Counted from the stretch's first letter, positions 33,469 to 42,208 are shown. The stretch: 58,696 bases of DNA from Sporosarcina koreensis (GCF_001531445.1 NZ_LQYA01000008.1:1-58696); one strand, 5' to 3'. A program made the numbers and translations. Notes: generated from the letters alone by a model not told the origin.

Positions 33469-33945
33469 ATGATTATTAGAGAAATTAGAAAAGAAGACAA
33501 TGTAAAAGTAAAGAAAATAATACAAGACTCACTAAAATCACTTGGATTAGCGATTCCTGGATCAGCTTATTTTGACCCTCAACTTAACGATCTTTACCAG
33601 TATTATAATAATTTTAAATATGCGAACTATTGGGTAGTAGAAATGGAAGGAGAAGTTGTTGGTGGAATTGGTATAGCACCGTTTAACGAACATGATAAAG
33701 TTTGCGAATTACAAAAGCTATATTTAAGTACAAAAACACAAGGTTTAGGATTTGGAAAGAAGCTAATGGAAACGGCTTTGTCATTTGCCTCTAAACATTA
33801 TGAAAAGTGCTACTTAGAAACGATGCACGAATTAAAAACCGCATGTATATTATATGAAAAATTCGGATTTATACATTTACATGAAGCACTATCAGGGTCT
33901 GACCATTCCGCTATGGATGCGTGGTATTTAAAAGATTTGAATTAG
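33469..33945 (+). CDS. GNAT family N-acetyltransferase
   Basis: 158 residues. GNAT fold with ELQKLYLSTKTQGLGFGKKLMETAL (motif A, acetyl-CoA pyrophosphate loop Q-G-x-G-F-G-K) and LYEKFGFIHL. The size and YWVVEMEGEVVGGIGIAPF start resemble small-substrate acetyltransferases. RBS AAGGAG 7 nt upstream. Divergent from marR, sharing the region with the 18 bp repeats; a terminator follows at 33992. Confidence 0.87.
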   Translation: MIIREIRKEDNVKVKKIIQDSLKSLGLAIPGSAYFDPQLNDLYQYYNNFKYANYWVVEMEGEVVGGIGIAPFNEHDKVCELQKLYLSTKTQGLGFGKKLMETALSFASKHYEKCYLETMHELKTACILYEKFGFIHLHEALSGSDHSAMDAWYLKDLN

Positions 33946-33991
33946 CAGCAAGAAGTCCATTAATCAGTTATAATTAGAAATTAATATATTG

Positions 33992-34035
33992 AAAAAAGCC
34001 GATCTCCAATTAAATTGTGGAGTTCGGCTTTTTTT
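33992..34035 (+). terminator. Intrinsic terminator after the GNAT gene
   Basis: AAGCCGATCTCCA and TGTGGAGTTCGGCTT form the stem (imperfect centre), followed by a seven-T run. The A-run on the left makes it usable in both directions. Confidence 0.85.
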
Positions 34036-34077
34036 ATGTACTTAAACTCATCTACTGCGTTTTCGAAAGATGGTCAT

Positions 34078-34107
34078 GTTTAACTAAAGCACCCGTTCGT
34101 ATTATAA
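34078..34107. repeat. Small inverted repeat family, copy 5 (right arm decayed)
   Basis: GTTTAACTAAAGCACCCGTTCG: left arm and AAGCACCCGTT loop as in the other copies, right arm lost after GTT. Confidence 0.45.
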
Positions 34108-34140
34108 GGTCAGCCAGATATTTCTGGTTGACCATTTTTT
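34108..34140 (+). terminator. Terminator-like hairpin before the IS110 remnant
   Basis: GGTCAGCCAGA (34108-34118) with TCTGGTTGACC (34123-34133), 4 nt loop, one mismatch, then a T-run. It may belong to the decayed element. Confidence 0.65.
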
Positions 34141-34169
34141 ATATGGTTTTATGATTACTGTAGCCGGGG

Positions 34170-34896
34170 TAGGACATTGGGGATTTATATTCGGCTGTCT
34201 CCTTATTGACCTTAGTGGAATTCCCCACATCTAACGATGTAACAGCTGAAGAACAAGAAATATCTAATAAGATTTATGAACTTTGTAAGAGCCGTTCATA
34301 TAGCTGGGCGGAAGCGAGATCACAGAAGTTAATTGATGCAGTTAAACGTAATCCGTTTCAAAACAACCTTTATCATAGCCATATTGGAAATGTATATAAA
34401 AGTGTTGTTGAAAGACCAAAAGCACCTATCCAACTTGGAAAAAGAGATAGATGCTTCGGCAAAAGAAATTGAAGAATAAAAGATTATCCAATCAATTCCG
34501 GGTATCGGAGAGAAGATCGCGGCAACGATTATTTCCGAAATCGGCGAGATTGATCGGTTTAATCATCCAAAGAAACTGGTTGCATTCGCTGGAATAGATC
34601 CAAGTATCTTTGAATCCGGCAGATTCAAAGGAACCGTAAACAGGATCACCAAAAGAGGGTCAAGTAGACTAAGACATGCCCTATTCATGGCTGTCAAATG
34701 TGCAATCCGGGACAGCCGCAAAATGAAAACTACTGAAGAAGTTATCCCACGCAACAAGAAAATGCGAGCATTCTACGATAAGAAACGTGAAGAAGGAAAA
34801 CCATATAAAGTAGCTGTCATTGCCTGTGCAAATAAACTTTTACATTGGATTTATGCCCTGTTAAGAACCAATTCTGCTTTTGTAGATAACGCATAA
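34170..34896 (+). pseudogene. IS110-family transposase remnant (C-terminal part)
   Basis: Three frame-broken pieces read in order as an IS110/IS1111 transposase. First SLLTLVEFPTSNDVTAEE...SRSYSWAEARSQKLIDAVK up to about 34385. Then, after a frameshift, MYIKVLLKDQKHLSNLEKEID to a TAA at 34477-34479. Then, in the same frame beyond it, the conserved Transposase_20 domain from IIQSIPGIGEKIAA (34483) through LVAFAGIDPSIFESGRF, ITKRGSSRLRHALF and CANKLLHWIYALL to TAA 34894-34896. The N-terminal DEDD RuvC-like catalytic part is missing. The serine-bearing C-terminal domain is well kept, so loss is fairly recent. Not functional as it stands. Confidence 0.85.
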
Positions 34897-34960
34897 GAAA
34901 CGATAACCAAATAAAACAAAACCCTCCAATACGCTAAGAGGAAGATTATTTGGTATACCC
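34170..34960 (+). mobile_element. Truncated IS110-type insertion element
   Basis: This is the transposase remnant plus a short 3' flank. IS110 elements lack terminal inverted repeats and make little or no target duplication, so the ends cannot be set by eye. The left part is deleted. It lies in an island with other broken genes. Confidence 0.55.
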
Positions 34961-35171
34961 TTTTTTAATTATTACAAGAAGTATTTCATGTTTCATTAAA
35001 AAAGGTTGACAAACTATTAGCTGGTTTAGTTTAAGTACAATGTTTCACATTCTCAACTAAACCACTTTTTCATACTCGGATTAGTAAGTAAATGTACTAT
35101 CATACATTTCTATATTTCACTGAAACTTTCTCGTACAAAAATAAGAAATTCCATACATTTTTTTGTGTTTC

Positions 35172-35873
35172 CTAGCGTCTTTTGTATCGATAATAAAGAA
35201 TGGCCTGAATCGGATACCAAGTTAAATGAAAAAGCATATGTACAACAATCGCAGCAAACAAGCCTGATTCGATAAAAGCAAAGGAAGCACACAAACCTAC
35301 CCATATATTTCCTACAATTGTATAGACGTACATTTCTTTTTTGGGTTTTGTTGCGACGAGCTTTATTGAAGGTATATGTACAATAGCAAACAACAAACTA
35401 GTGACGAATACACTTGTATTTAAAGAAAACTGATTGTCCAAGCCAACTAATTGAAATATCCAAACGAATAGCGATAGTAAGCTCCAACGAAAGATAACTT
35501 CTTCTAAAACACCGCCATAAAATACTCGGCTTAGAATTCCTGTTTGACGGTAATGTGCTTCAATTTCAGCATAGTCATTAGGCGAAATTTTTGGTTTTAA
35601 GTAACCATAGTACATCATGAAATGAATTGTAGAACAAATAACTCCTACGATAAATCCAGTAAGTATTGCTTCATTAGAATAGAAGTAAAAGCCCACTTGA
35701 TTTGCAGCAAATGCACCCAGACCCGAAAATAATATGACAGTTAATAAATGTGCGATCAATCTTTGACCATCAGTGGTATTATCTTTTACATGAATCTTTT
35801 CGGCATGGAACATAAAGTATACGCCTGGCAAGGAGATGATAGTGACAAAAAGCCAACTACTCCAATCCATCAT
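35172..35873 (-). CDS. CPBP family intramembrane glutamic endopeptidase
   Basis: 233 residues with about seven membrane segments. ABI/CPBP motifs: motif 1 EEVIFRW (paired Glu plus Arg), motif 2 FAIVHIPS (His), and motif 3 region AAIVVHMLFHL (His). These membrane proteases (CAAX-protease-like) act in bacteriocin self-immunity and processing of membrane substrates. Start at 35873, RBS AAGGAA 6 nt upstream; it overlaps the end of the broken marR gene by 17 bp. Long loop QRLIAHLL..LKPKISPNDY before motif 1. Likely once MarR-regulated. Confidence 0.85.
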   Translation of the reverse strand: MMDWSSWLFVTIISLPGVYFMFHAEKIHVKDNTTDGQRLIAHLLTVILFSGLGAFAANQVGFYFYSNEAILTGFIVGVICSTIHFMMYYGYLKPKISPNDYAEIEAHYRQTGILSRVFYGGVLEEVIFRWSLLSLFVWIFQLVGLDNQFSLNTSVFVTSLLFAIVHIPSIKLVATKPKKEMYVYTIVGNIWVGLCASFAFIESGLFAAIVVHMLFHLTWYPIQAILYYRYKRR

Positions 35874-36311
35874 AGTCACTTCCTTTCTCTGACCTGACAA
35901 TTGCATGTAGCTTATTTACGGCGTATTCAAACTGATCAATGACTCCAGGGGAAAGTTTGGAATAATATTTGTCCACTATTTTTTGATCGACTTTCTCGTA
36001 CGCTTGATATAAATCAGTACCTTTTTTTCCTAGTGTTACAAAAATTTCACGACGAGATTTTGGATTGATCGAACGGACAATGTATTGTTGTTGTTCTAAC
36101 TTAGCTAAAAGTTGACTTATAGCTCCTGGTGTGACGTTCATTTTACTCGCCAATTCACTAACTAATAATGTTGAATGCTATGTACATGTTCTAGTACCAA
36201 TGCTTGCTTCGGTGTTAAATTATGACCGATGATTTCTTCGTAATGATGAAGTAAAGCATAATTAATTTCATCCAGTTTTGCGAAAATGGATTTCATTTTA
36301 TTTATATTCAT
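35857..36311 (-). pseudogene. MarR family regulator, frameshifted
   Basis: The N-terminal half (MNINKMKSIFAKLDEINYALLHH...LTPKQALVLEHVHSIQ) starts at 36311 and stops at TAG near 36166. The rest, in another frame, reads LLVSELASKMNVTPGAISQLLAKLEQQQYIVRSINPKSRREIFVTLGKKG to 35857. Together they give a full-length MarR of about 150 residues with an intact winged helix, so one small indel near 36166-36175 is enough to explain the break. It is upstream of and overlapping the CPBP protease. Its presumed operator (36329-36380) is well preserved. Confidence 0.8.
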
Positions 36312-36328
36312 ATTAAATGAACACCCCT

Positions 36329-36380
36329 ATATAATCACTCTAAACATTTTAGAGATCTATAATGTTTAGAGTGATTATAT
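36329..36380. promoter_or_regulatory. 20 bp perfect inverted repeat upstream of marR (double MarR box)
   Basis: ATATAATCACTCTAAACATT (36329-36348) and its exact complement (36361-36380) flank 12 nt. Inside are two smaller dyads, TCTAAACATTTTAGA (36339-36353) and TCTATAATGTTTAGA (36356-36370), each shaped like a MarR box. It begins 18 bp upstream of the marR start. Confidence 0.75.
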
Positions 36381-36735
36381 CAATGTCCTTTTACAAATTC
36401 AATTCAAATTAAATTTCAACTTAAGCATTACCTCTTTCTTGATGTCGATTAGTCGATTTTTTCAGCAATACAAAAATATTTTCTTATTCAACTAAACTGC
36501 TCCGTTAGTTGGGTTAAGAAGCTTTATTGTATAACGTATTTATTAAATTTGACTTGGATTGATTTCCCCCCAGGGTTAGGTGGTTGTCCTTCCAACAGAT
36601 GTTTGCTCACCATACTAATTCTTGTTATTCAGAAGGTTTATCAACTCGCTTTTGCAAATAGGATAACTAGGAAACCCTTGGGTCCCAAAGACTCTGGATT
36701 ATGAATTCAACTCGTTTATATAAATAGTTTATCTT
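36381..36735. other. Gene-free stretch
   Basis: 355 bp. It holds copy 6 of the small inverted repeat (36484-36521) and otherwise AT-rich sequence with a single C-run (TTTCCCCCCAGGG at 36565-36577). No gene, terminator or promoter is evident. Confidence 0.4.
36484..36521. repeat. Small inverted repeat family, copy 6
   Basis: CAACTAA (36489-36495) with TTAGTTG (36505-36511), loop ACTGCTCCG, suffix GGTTAAGAA. The southernmost member of the family, all six lying between 30.7 and 36.6 kb. Confidence 0.55.
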
Positions 36736-37773
36736 CTATTGACAAATTGTCCCGGTTTTTATACCAGTAGGACCGTTAAATCCCGGGATTGTAGCAATTA
36801 CCATATTTGTTGCTATATTGATGACAGACACGGTATTGTCAGCTTGATTTGTGACATAAGCAAGTGTTCCATCCGGCAAGATGGTTACTTGATCAGGGGA
36901 TGCTCCCACGGGGATTGTAGCGATCACCGTATTTGTAGCTGTATTGATGACAGATACAGTATCACTACCTTTATTTACAATGTAAACAGATGTTCCATCA
37001 GGTGTAACTGCTGTTCCAACAGGTCCTGTTCCCACAAGGATTGTAGTAACTACCATATTTGTAGCTACATTTATTACAGATACTGTGTTACTACTTTCAT
37101 TTGTAACGTACGCAAATTGTCCGCTTGGTGTGAAGACGATTGATCTCGGGCGAACTCCCACAGGGATTGTAGCGATCACCGTATTAGTTGCGGTATTAAT
37201 AACAGATACAGTACCTGAGTTTTCATTTGCAACATAGGCAAACGCACCATTCGGAGTAAAGGCTATGCCTTGAGGTTGGAGTCCTACTGAAATAGTAGCA
37301 GTTACGGTATTTGTAGCAGTATTGATGACAGATACAGTGTTATCTCCATGATTTGCTACATAAACAAGTGTTCCATTTGGTGAAACCGCTAAACCGAGAG
37401 GATTGACTCCCACTGGAATGGTAGTGATCGGAGTGTTTGTTGCCGTATTAAAAACCGTTACATCATTCGATAAGAAACCTGGAGCATACCCAAGTGTTCC
37501 ATTCGGTGAAATCGCTACTTCTAATGGACCAGTCCCTACTTGAATCGTTGCGACTATAGTGTTTGTAGCTGTATCAATCACCGATACTCTATTATCAGGA
37601 CTTTCTAGCGTACCAGCGTCCGTGACATATACGAGATAGTTACAAATTGGTGGTACAGGTAAAAACGGCGGCTCAGTGCAAGGACAACTACAACAAAAGT
37701 GGCAACAATGACAACGACAACTTGGATTTGATTTAAACTTGAACTTTATAAACTTTTTATGTTTTTTTTCCAC
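36736..37773 (-). CDS. Seven-bladed YVTN/NHL-type beta-propeller with Cys-rich N-terminus
   Basis: About 345 residues. A basic start (KKHKKFIKFKFK) leads into a Cys/His cluster CRCHCCHFCCSCPC and a Pro-rich linker (PPFLPVPPIC). Then come seven repeats of about 42 residues with the core YVAN..(N/D)TVSVINTATNTVIATIPVG, each starting with a variant of SPNGTLVY. A 7-blade propeller is the expected fold. The Cys-rich basic start lacks a signal peptide, so export is doubtful; such regions are found in disulfide-crosslinked spore-surface proteins, which is a guess. Near-identical repeats suggest recent internal duplication or homogenisation. Start at 37773 preferred (AAAGGG 8 nt upstream). Confidence 0.8.
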   Translation of the reverse strand: MEKKHKKFIKFKFKSNPSCRCHCCHFCCSCPCTEPPFLPVPPICNYLVYVTDAGTLESPDNRVSVIDTATNTIVATIQVGTGPLEVAISPNGTLGYAPGFLSNDVTVFNTATNTPITTIPVGVNPLGLAVSPNGTLVYVANHGDNTVSVINTATNTVTATISVGLQPQGIAFTPNGAFAYVANENSGTVSVINTATNTVIATIPVGVRPRSIVFTPSGQFAYVTNESSNTVSVINVATNMVVTTILVGTGPVGTAVTPDGTSVYIVNKGSDTVSVINTATNTVIATIPVGASPDQVTILPDGTLAYVTNQADNTVSVINIATNMVIATIPGFNGPTGIKTGTICQ

Positions 37774-37782
37774 ACTATACAC

Positions 37783-38000
37783 CCTTTTCTATCATATATT
37801 TATACTATATGCAAACAGTATTATGATTCTTGTACTTTTACCACGTGACGCTTACTTCTCTATACGACGCATATTAGTCCGGATACGAGATAAAAAAGAC
37901 CATCAACGGACGATTTCTTCATTTACAAGTATTTTTAACGCTGGAAACGTTTCTTCTTTGAAAGTTTTTGTTTTTTTGGTTTCGCTTTTTTGAATGTATA
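37783..38000. other. Gene-free stretch upstream of the propeller gene
   Basis: AT-rich leader region. A promoter for the minus-strand gene is expected but no clear -35/-10 pair stands out. Confidence 0.3.
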
Positions 38001-38047
38001 GAAAAAACTGTAGGCAAACACCAAATGCCATGGTATTTGTCTACAGT
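38001..38047 (-). terminator. Intrinsic terminator after the methyltransferase gene
   Basis: On the minus strand, ACTGTAGACAAATACCA and TGGTGTTTGCCTACAGT (17 nt arms, 2 mismatches) are followed by six T. A second hairpin, AGACGTT/AACGTCT (38051-38075), precedes it. Confidence 0.85.
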
Positions 38048-38132
38048 CTGAGACGTTCAATTTAATTAAACGTCTGAATATCATAAATCTATTAAATTAA
38101 AATTTATTACACTGTCGCTTTTCCACAACAGG

Positions 38133-39506
38133 TTAATTACTTGTCCGTTGCAACAACGCTACAACTTCCACATGCACCGTATGCGGGAAGAGGTCGACCG
38201 GCTGCACTTGTTGGAGTGTATAGCCGAACGGCAGCAATTCCGCTACATCCGTCGCAAATGTATCCGGGTTGCACGATACATAGACAATCCGTTCCGGTTG
38301 GGCACGTCCAATCCGGCGCATCACTTTGCCGCCAGCTCCGCTACGTGGCGGGTCGATCAATAACATGTCCGCCAAGCCCCAACTTTCGTGAATTTCATCG
38401 ATTCCTTTACGCGCATCACGCGCGAGGAACGTCGTGTTATGCAAATCATTATCGACCGCATTCCGTTTTGCAGATTCAATTGACGTCTCCACAATTTCAA
38501 TACCTGCGAGTTCCTTCACACGCGCAGCAAACGGCAGTGAAAACGTGCCGACGCCACAAAATAGGTCAATCATTTTTTCGTCTGCTTGCGGATTGCCCAT
38601 CTCTAGCGCAAGGTCAACAAGCTTCTGCGCCTGGACTGGGTTCGTCTGGAAGAACGTATCGAACCAAAGTCGGTAGCGATAGCCGCCTAATTCATCATAA
38701 ATGAAGTCGCGGCCCGCCAACACGAATGTCTCTTCGGATTGCGTACGATCAGCCAAATCCGTGTTCACAAGCCACATCAAGCTTTTCACATTCGGATACT
38801 TCTTCGTAATCCGTTCAATCAAATCTTCAGTTGCGGACGCCAATTCACCAGTAGGCGCTTTTGTCGCAAACAACGCCAGCATAAGTTCTCCCGTTTCAAA
38901 CGATTCGCGGACCATCAAATGACGGAGAAGCCCTTCATGAGTGTCTTTATTGTAGCCTGTAAGGCCGAACGCCTTCACCCATTCGCCCACTTCCACTGTC
39001 GCGTCGACCATATTGCGGCCGGCAATCAAGCATGTTTCAAGCGGAATGATATTGCGGAAATTCCCTTGCTCATGCAGCCCAAGTTCCCCTTCAGGCGAAA
39101 AGGTGAATTCCATTTTATTGCGGTAATGCCAAGGGTCTTCGTCCATGCCAATCGTGTCCAAAACGAGTTCCGGATCCATTTCCACACTGCGTAAGGCCTT
39201 TTTCACGTATTCTGTCTTATACTTCAGTTGGCCTTCGTAATTCCAATGCTGCCAAACACAACCGCCACAAAGTTCGAAATGCGGGCAAGGCGCCTCAGTA
39301 CGGTCCGGGTTCGCGACCAGAATCTCTTCCGGCATGACCTTACTCCACCTCATGGACGGATCTTCCACAGTCACCTGTACGGTCTCACCCGGCAACGATT
39401 GCGGAATGTAAAGCTTCAACTTTCTCAGGTTGCCCAATTCATTCTCACGCCAAATGGCCGCTTGTCCATTACCTTTACCATCCAAATGGTCAATCTTCGC
39501 TACCAT
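38133..39506 (-). CDS. rlmD: 23S rRNA (uracil-C5)-methyltransferase, RlmD/RlmCD family
   Basis: 457 residues. An N-terminal TRAM-like domain (VAKIDHLDGKGNGQAAI..PGETVQVTV) is followed by the Fe-S cluster motif CPHFELCGGC (with an earlier partner Cys) and the SAM-dependent methyltransferase core: FCGVGTFSLP, DPPRSG, and catalytic Cys in SCNP. Bacilli use one such enzyme (RlmCD) for U747 and U1939, so the exact site is family-level inference. Start at 39506: AGGAGA upstream. Terminator at 38001-38047. Confidence 0.9.
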   Translation of the reverse strand: MVAKIDHLDGKGNGQAAIWRENELGNLRKLKLYIPQSLPGETVQVTVEDPSMRWSKVMPEEILVANPDRTEAPCPHFELCGGCVWQHWNYEGQLKYKTEYVKKALRSVEMDPELVLDTIGMDEDPWHYRNKMEFTFSPEGELGLHEQGNFRNIIPLETCLIAGRNMVDATVEVGEWVKAFGLTGYNKDTHEGLLRHLMVRESFETGELMLALFATKAPTGELASATEDLIERITKKYPNVKSLMWLVNTDLADRTQSEETFVLAGRDFIYDELGGYRYRLWFDTFFQTNPVQAQKLVDLALEMGNPQADEKMIDLFCGVGTFSLPFAARVKELAGIEIVETSIESAKRNAVDNDLHNTTFLARDARKGIDEIHESWGLADMLLIDPPRSGAGGKVMRRIGRAQPERIVYVSCNPDTFATDVAELLPFGYTLQQVQPVDLFPHTVHVEVVALLQRTSN

Positions 39507-39722
39507 TTTCTCTCCTATTACGGTCAAGATATGATTCTCCTTTCGATAGTTCCTTCATCTATTACACGGCCGCCGTCAAACGGCTTGCCTGTTTCTTCAA
39601 CTGCCCTATTATAACGGAATTTGAGTGGAATGAAAATGAATGTTCATTTCCAAGTGAAAACCGCAAATTTGGACAAGTTTATCCGAAGCCCTTTTCCTAT
39701 AATCAGGTGGAGGGGGAAGATT

Positions 39723-40955
39723 ATGAGTTCATTCAACAGAAAAGATCCATATGCAGTTTACTTGTTCACATGCTTTTTATCACAACTGTTTTTCACTTTC
39801 ATCTTTACGGTGAATTTGTTATACCACGTACAAGTTGTGAAACTTGACCCGCTCCAACTTGTTTTGGTCGGAACCATTTTGGAGCTGACGGTTTTCCTAT
39901 TTGAAATTCCGACGGGTGTACTAGCCGACCTGAAAAGTCGAAAGCTCTCACTCGTCATCGGCTATTTCCTAATCGGATTCGGATTCATGATGGAAGGGAT
40001 ATTTCCTCTATTCGCCGCTGTCATCTTCTCGCAAATCGCTTGGGGTATCGGGTATACGTTCACAAGCGGCGCCCAACAAGCGTGGATTGCAGATGAAATC
40101 GGAGAGGAACGGGCGTCACTCGCATTCATTAGAGGAGCGAAATTCGGGAAGCTTGGTCAGATTATCGCTATTCCTTTAAGTATCCTGACAGGTTATTTCA
40201 TGATTCACTTGCCGATCATTATCGGCGGCATCTGCATGCTTGGGCTGGCCATTTACTTACTGTTTTTCATGGAAGAGAAGAATTTCAAACCATTACGGGC
40301 AGGTGAGAGGATTTCGGCGTGGAACAGCATGAAGGGGAATATGAAAAAGATCGTTGTGTATTCGAAAGCGAGTTTCCTCATGAGAATGCTGCTTCTGATT
40401 GCATTGTTTATCGGCTTGTATAGCGAAGGCTTTGACCGTTTATGGATGACGCATTTCATTGACGTATCCGCTTTGGCTTCATTATCAAATGAAAAACTGG
40501 TCCTGTTCATGGGCGGGCTTCAATTCATTGTCGTTATCCTTTCCTTTTCGGCGCTTCACTTTATGAACCGGAGTACGATCCATTTGAATTTGCGACATAT
40601 TTACGTGGCCCTTTTCATCGGCAGTTCACTTATTGTCGCTTCACTCATCGGATTTGCATTCTCTGCCTTTGTCGTTAGTTTGTTAGTCTTTTACGTTTTA
40701 ATCGAAGTGACGAGGCAAGTGATGTACCCGTTGGAAGACATTTGGCTGAATAAAATCATCCCTGATGCCTCGACACGGGCGACCTTCTTTTCGGTGAAAG
40801 GACAAGTCGATGCGATCGGTCAAATTGGCGGTGGGCCGATCATTGGGGTGATCGCTTCACGATTCGCGGTGAAAACTGCAATTTTCGCAAGCGCTTGCTT
40901 TGTCATGCCCGTTTTGTTTTTATATACAGTCGTCTTGAAAAAAGACAAAGCGTGA
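39723..40955 (+). CDS. MFS transporter
   Basis: 410 residues, 12 membrane segments. Motif A GVLADLKSRKLSL between helices 2 and 3, and an AQQAWIADEIGEERASLAFIRGAKFGKLGQI signature after helix 5, as in tetracycline/quinolone-like MFS proteins of Bacilli. GGAGG upstream of ATG 39723; a longer frame begins upstream but has no RBS. Convergent with the AraC gene; a hairpin joins the two ends. Substrate unknown. Confidence 0.85.
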   Translation: MSSFNRKDPYAVYLFTCFLSQLFFTFIFTVNLLYHVQVVKLDPLQLVLVGTILELTVFLFEIPTGVLADLKSRKLSLVIGYFLIGFGFMMEGIFPLFAAVIFSQIAWGIGYTFTSGAQQAWIADEIGEERASLAFIRGAKFGKLGQIIAIPLSILTGYFMIHLPIIIGGICMLGLAIYLLFFMEEKNFKPLRAGERISAWNSMKGNMKKIVVYSKASFLMRMLLLIALFIGLYSEGFDRLWMTHFIDVSALASLSNEKLVLFMGGLQFIVVILSFSALHFMNRSTIHLNLRHIYVALFIGSSLIVASLIGFAFSAFVVSLLVFYVLIEVTRQVMYPLEDIWLNKIIPDASTRATFFSVKGQVDAIGQIGGGPIIGVIASRFAVKTAIFASACFVMPVLFLYTVVLKKDKA

Positions 40956-40977
40956 TTCATTCACACTTTGTCTTTTT
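40938..40977. terminator. Bidirectional terminator overlapping both gene ends
   Basis: AAAGACAAAGCGTGA pairs with TCACACTTTGTCTTT (one mismatch), A-run before and T-run after. The stop codon of the MFS gene lies inside the left arm and loop, and the stop codon of the AraC gene in the right arm. Confidence 0.85.
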
Positions 40978-41854
40978 CTTTAATTGGCACATATATTTCC
41001 ATCGTAATTTTCTCGTACAGCCAGTGATGGCAAAGTTCATCGTAATACTCGAAATCATACCCCTGCTCATCGACTTCGTAAGATGATTGTGGCAGCCAAT
41101 CCTCCACTATGAATTTCCACGTTCCTTTAATCGCCTGGACAAACTGCTCCACATCTACCAAGGGAATCTTGAATACGGCATACGTCGCCGGCTTTATATG
41201 CAGCTTCGTCAGCCCTTCTGGAAGTCGGGCATCTTCATCATCGCAATCGACTGCAAATAAATACGTGAATGTATGATTCATTTCTTGATCATTCAGGTTC
41301 ACGCAATACTCCCCATGCTTTTTCGGGGATAATTGTTCATACAACATCGTTTCGATCGCCTCTTCCGGCGTGATGCGCTGATTCCAGAAAGCAGGGGCAT
41401 CCCTCGTGTAAAATACGTTGTCTACCGTACTTTCATAGGTTTTTCCGGCAATCACAAAGCCGTCCTTCCGCACAATTTTCGGTTGCATGACGATACCGCC
41501 AACTTCCTTTTCACGCAAATTCAGTAAATCGAGCTTAGGTGGCAATGAAGTCGGACAATGCAGCCTGTAAAGACTCGGAGGACTTCCAAAAACCCGTTTG
41601 AACGCTTTCGTAAATCCTGAATGGGTTTCAAACCCATAGTCGAGAGCAATCTCAATCACTTTTTTTCCGTTCACCAACTCATATAAAGCGTACTGCAGCT
41701 TCCTTTTTACGACATAATCCATAACCGTATAGCCGATATGCTGATGAAAGATCCGATAAAAATGGTAAGGAGAGTACCCGATCACTTTCGCCAATTCTTC
41801 AGGTTTGATTTCTTCCTTTATACGGTCTTCAATCGTGTCGATGACCTTTTGCAA
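40961..41854 (-). CDS. AraC family regulator with a GyrI-like effector domain
   Basis: About 297 residues. N-terminal double HTH (ELAKVIGYSPYHFYRIFHQHIGYTVMDYVVKRKLQYALYEL...IALDYGFETHSGFTKAFKRVFGSPPSLYR), then a GyrI/AraC_E_bind effector domain from about 120 (PKIVRKDGFVIAGKTYEST to YVPIKEK), which in related proteins binds lipophilic cations or drugs. TTG at 41854 has no good RBS. An ATT at 41872, 8 nt after AAGGTAGG, would give MQQIQLLQKVIDTIED, a better AraC-like start, so a rare ATT initiation is possible. Convergent with an MFS gene. Confidence 0.86.
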   Translation of the reverse strand: MQKVIDTIEDRIKEEIKPEELAKVIGYSPYHFYRIFHQHIGYTVMDYVVKRKLQYALYELVNGKKVIEIALDYGFETHSGFTKAFKRVFGSPPSLYRLHCPTSLPPKLDLLNLREKEVGGIVMQPKIVRKDGFVIAGKTYESTVDNVFYTRDAPAFWNQRITPEEAIETMLYEQLSPKKHGEYCVNLNDQEMNHTFTYLFAVDCDDEDARLPEGLTKLHIKPATYAVFKIPLVDVEQFVQAIKGTWKFIVEDWLPQSSYEVDEQGYDFEYYDELCHHWLYEKITMEIYVPIKEKDKV

Positions 41855-41928
41855 TAATTGTATCTGTTGAATCGGAAACGCCTACCTTCATCATCCATTT
41901 ATTCTTTTAATTATACGGGGAAATATGG

Positions 41929-42061
41929 TGCCTGTGCAGCACACATTTATGACAATTCACTAGGAGTTATATAAATACAGATAGAAGCCAAACGGATATT
42001 GAAATGTATGGCTTCCTCATTTATTTTATGCAATTGTAGTGTATCGTCAGAATTGATTGGA
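41929..42061. repeat. Palindromic element copy 5, right end truncated
   Basis: Left end GGTGCCTGTGCAGCACAC, left block ATTTATGACAATTC, centre GAAGCCA/TGGCTTC, right block CAATTGTAGTGTATCGTC. It then breaks off (about 16 bp of the right terminus are missing) where copy 6 begins, giving a head-to-tail dimer. Confidence 0.85.
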
Positions 42062-42208
42062 TGCCTGTGCAATATTCAAGAATTACTATTCACTAATAGT
42101 TATATTAATACATAAAGAAGCCAGCCATATGTTGATTTTGGTTGGCTCCTTTATTAATCTTATACAATTGTCTTGTATATTCTGAATAGTGCGCCACACA
42201 GGTGCCGA
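42062..42208. repeat. Palindromic element copy 6, tandem to copy 5
   Basis: Left end GATGCCTGTGCAA, centre AGCCAgCC/GGtTGGCT, right block CAATTGTCTTGTAT, right end GCGCCACACAGGTGCC. It is 9 bp from the stop codon of the anti-sigma gene. It is more diverged than the others. Confidence 0.8.

Noticed and set aside
38141..39614. Several plus-strand frames (up to 187 codons) across the methyltransferase gene
   Set aside because: Shadow frames of a conserved gene; low-complexity Arg/Ser/His-rich translations without RBS.
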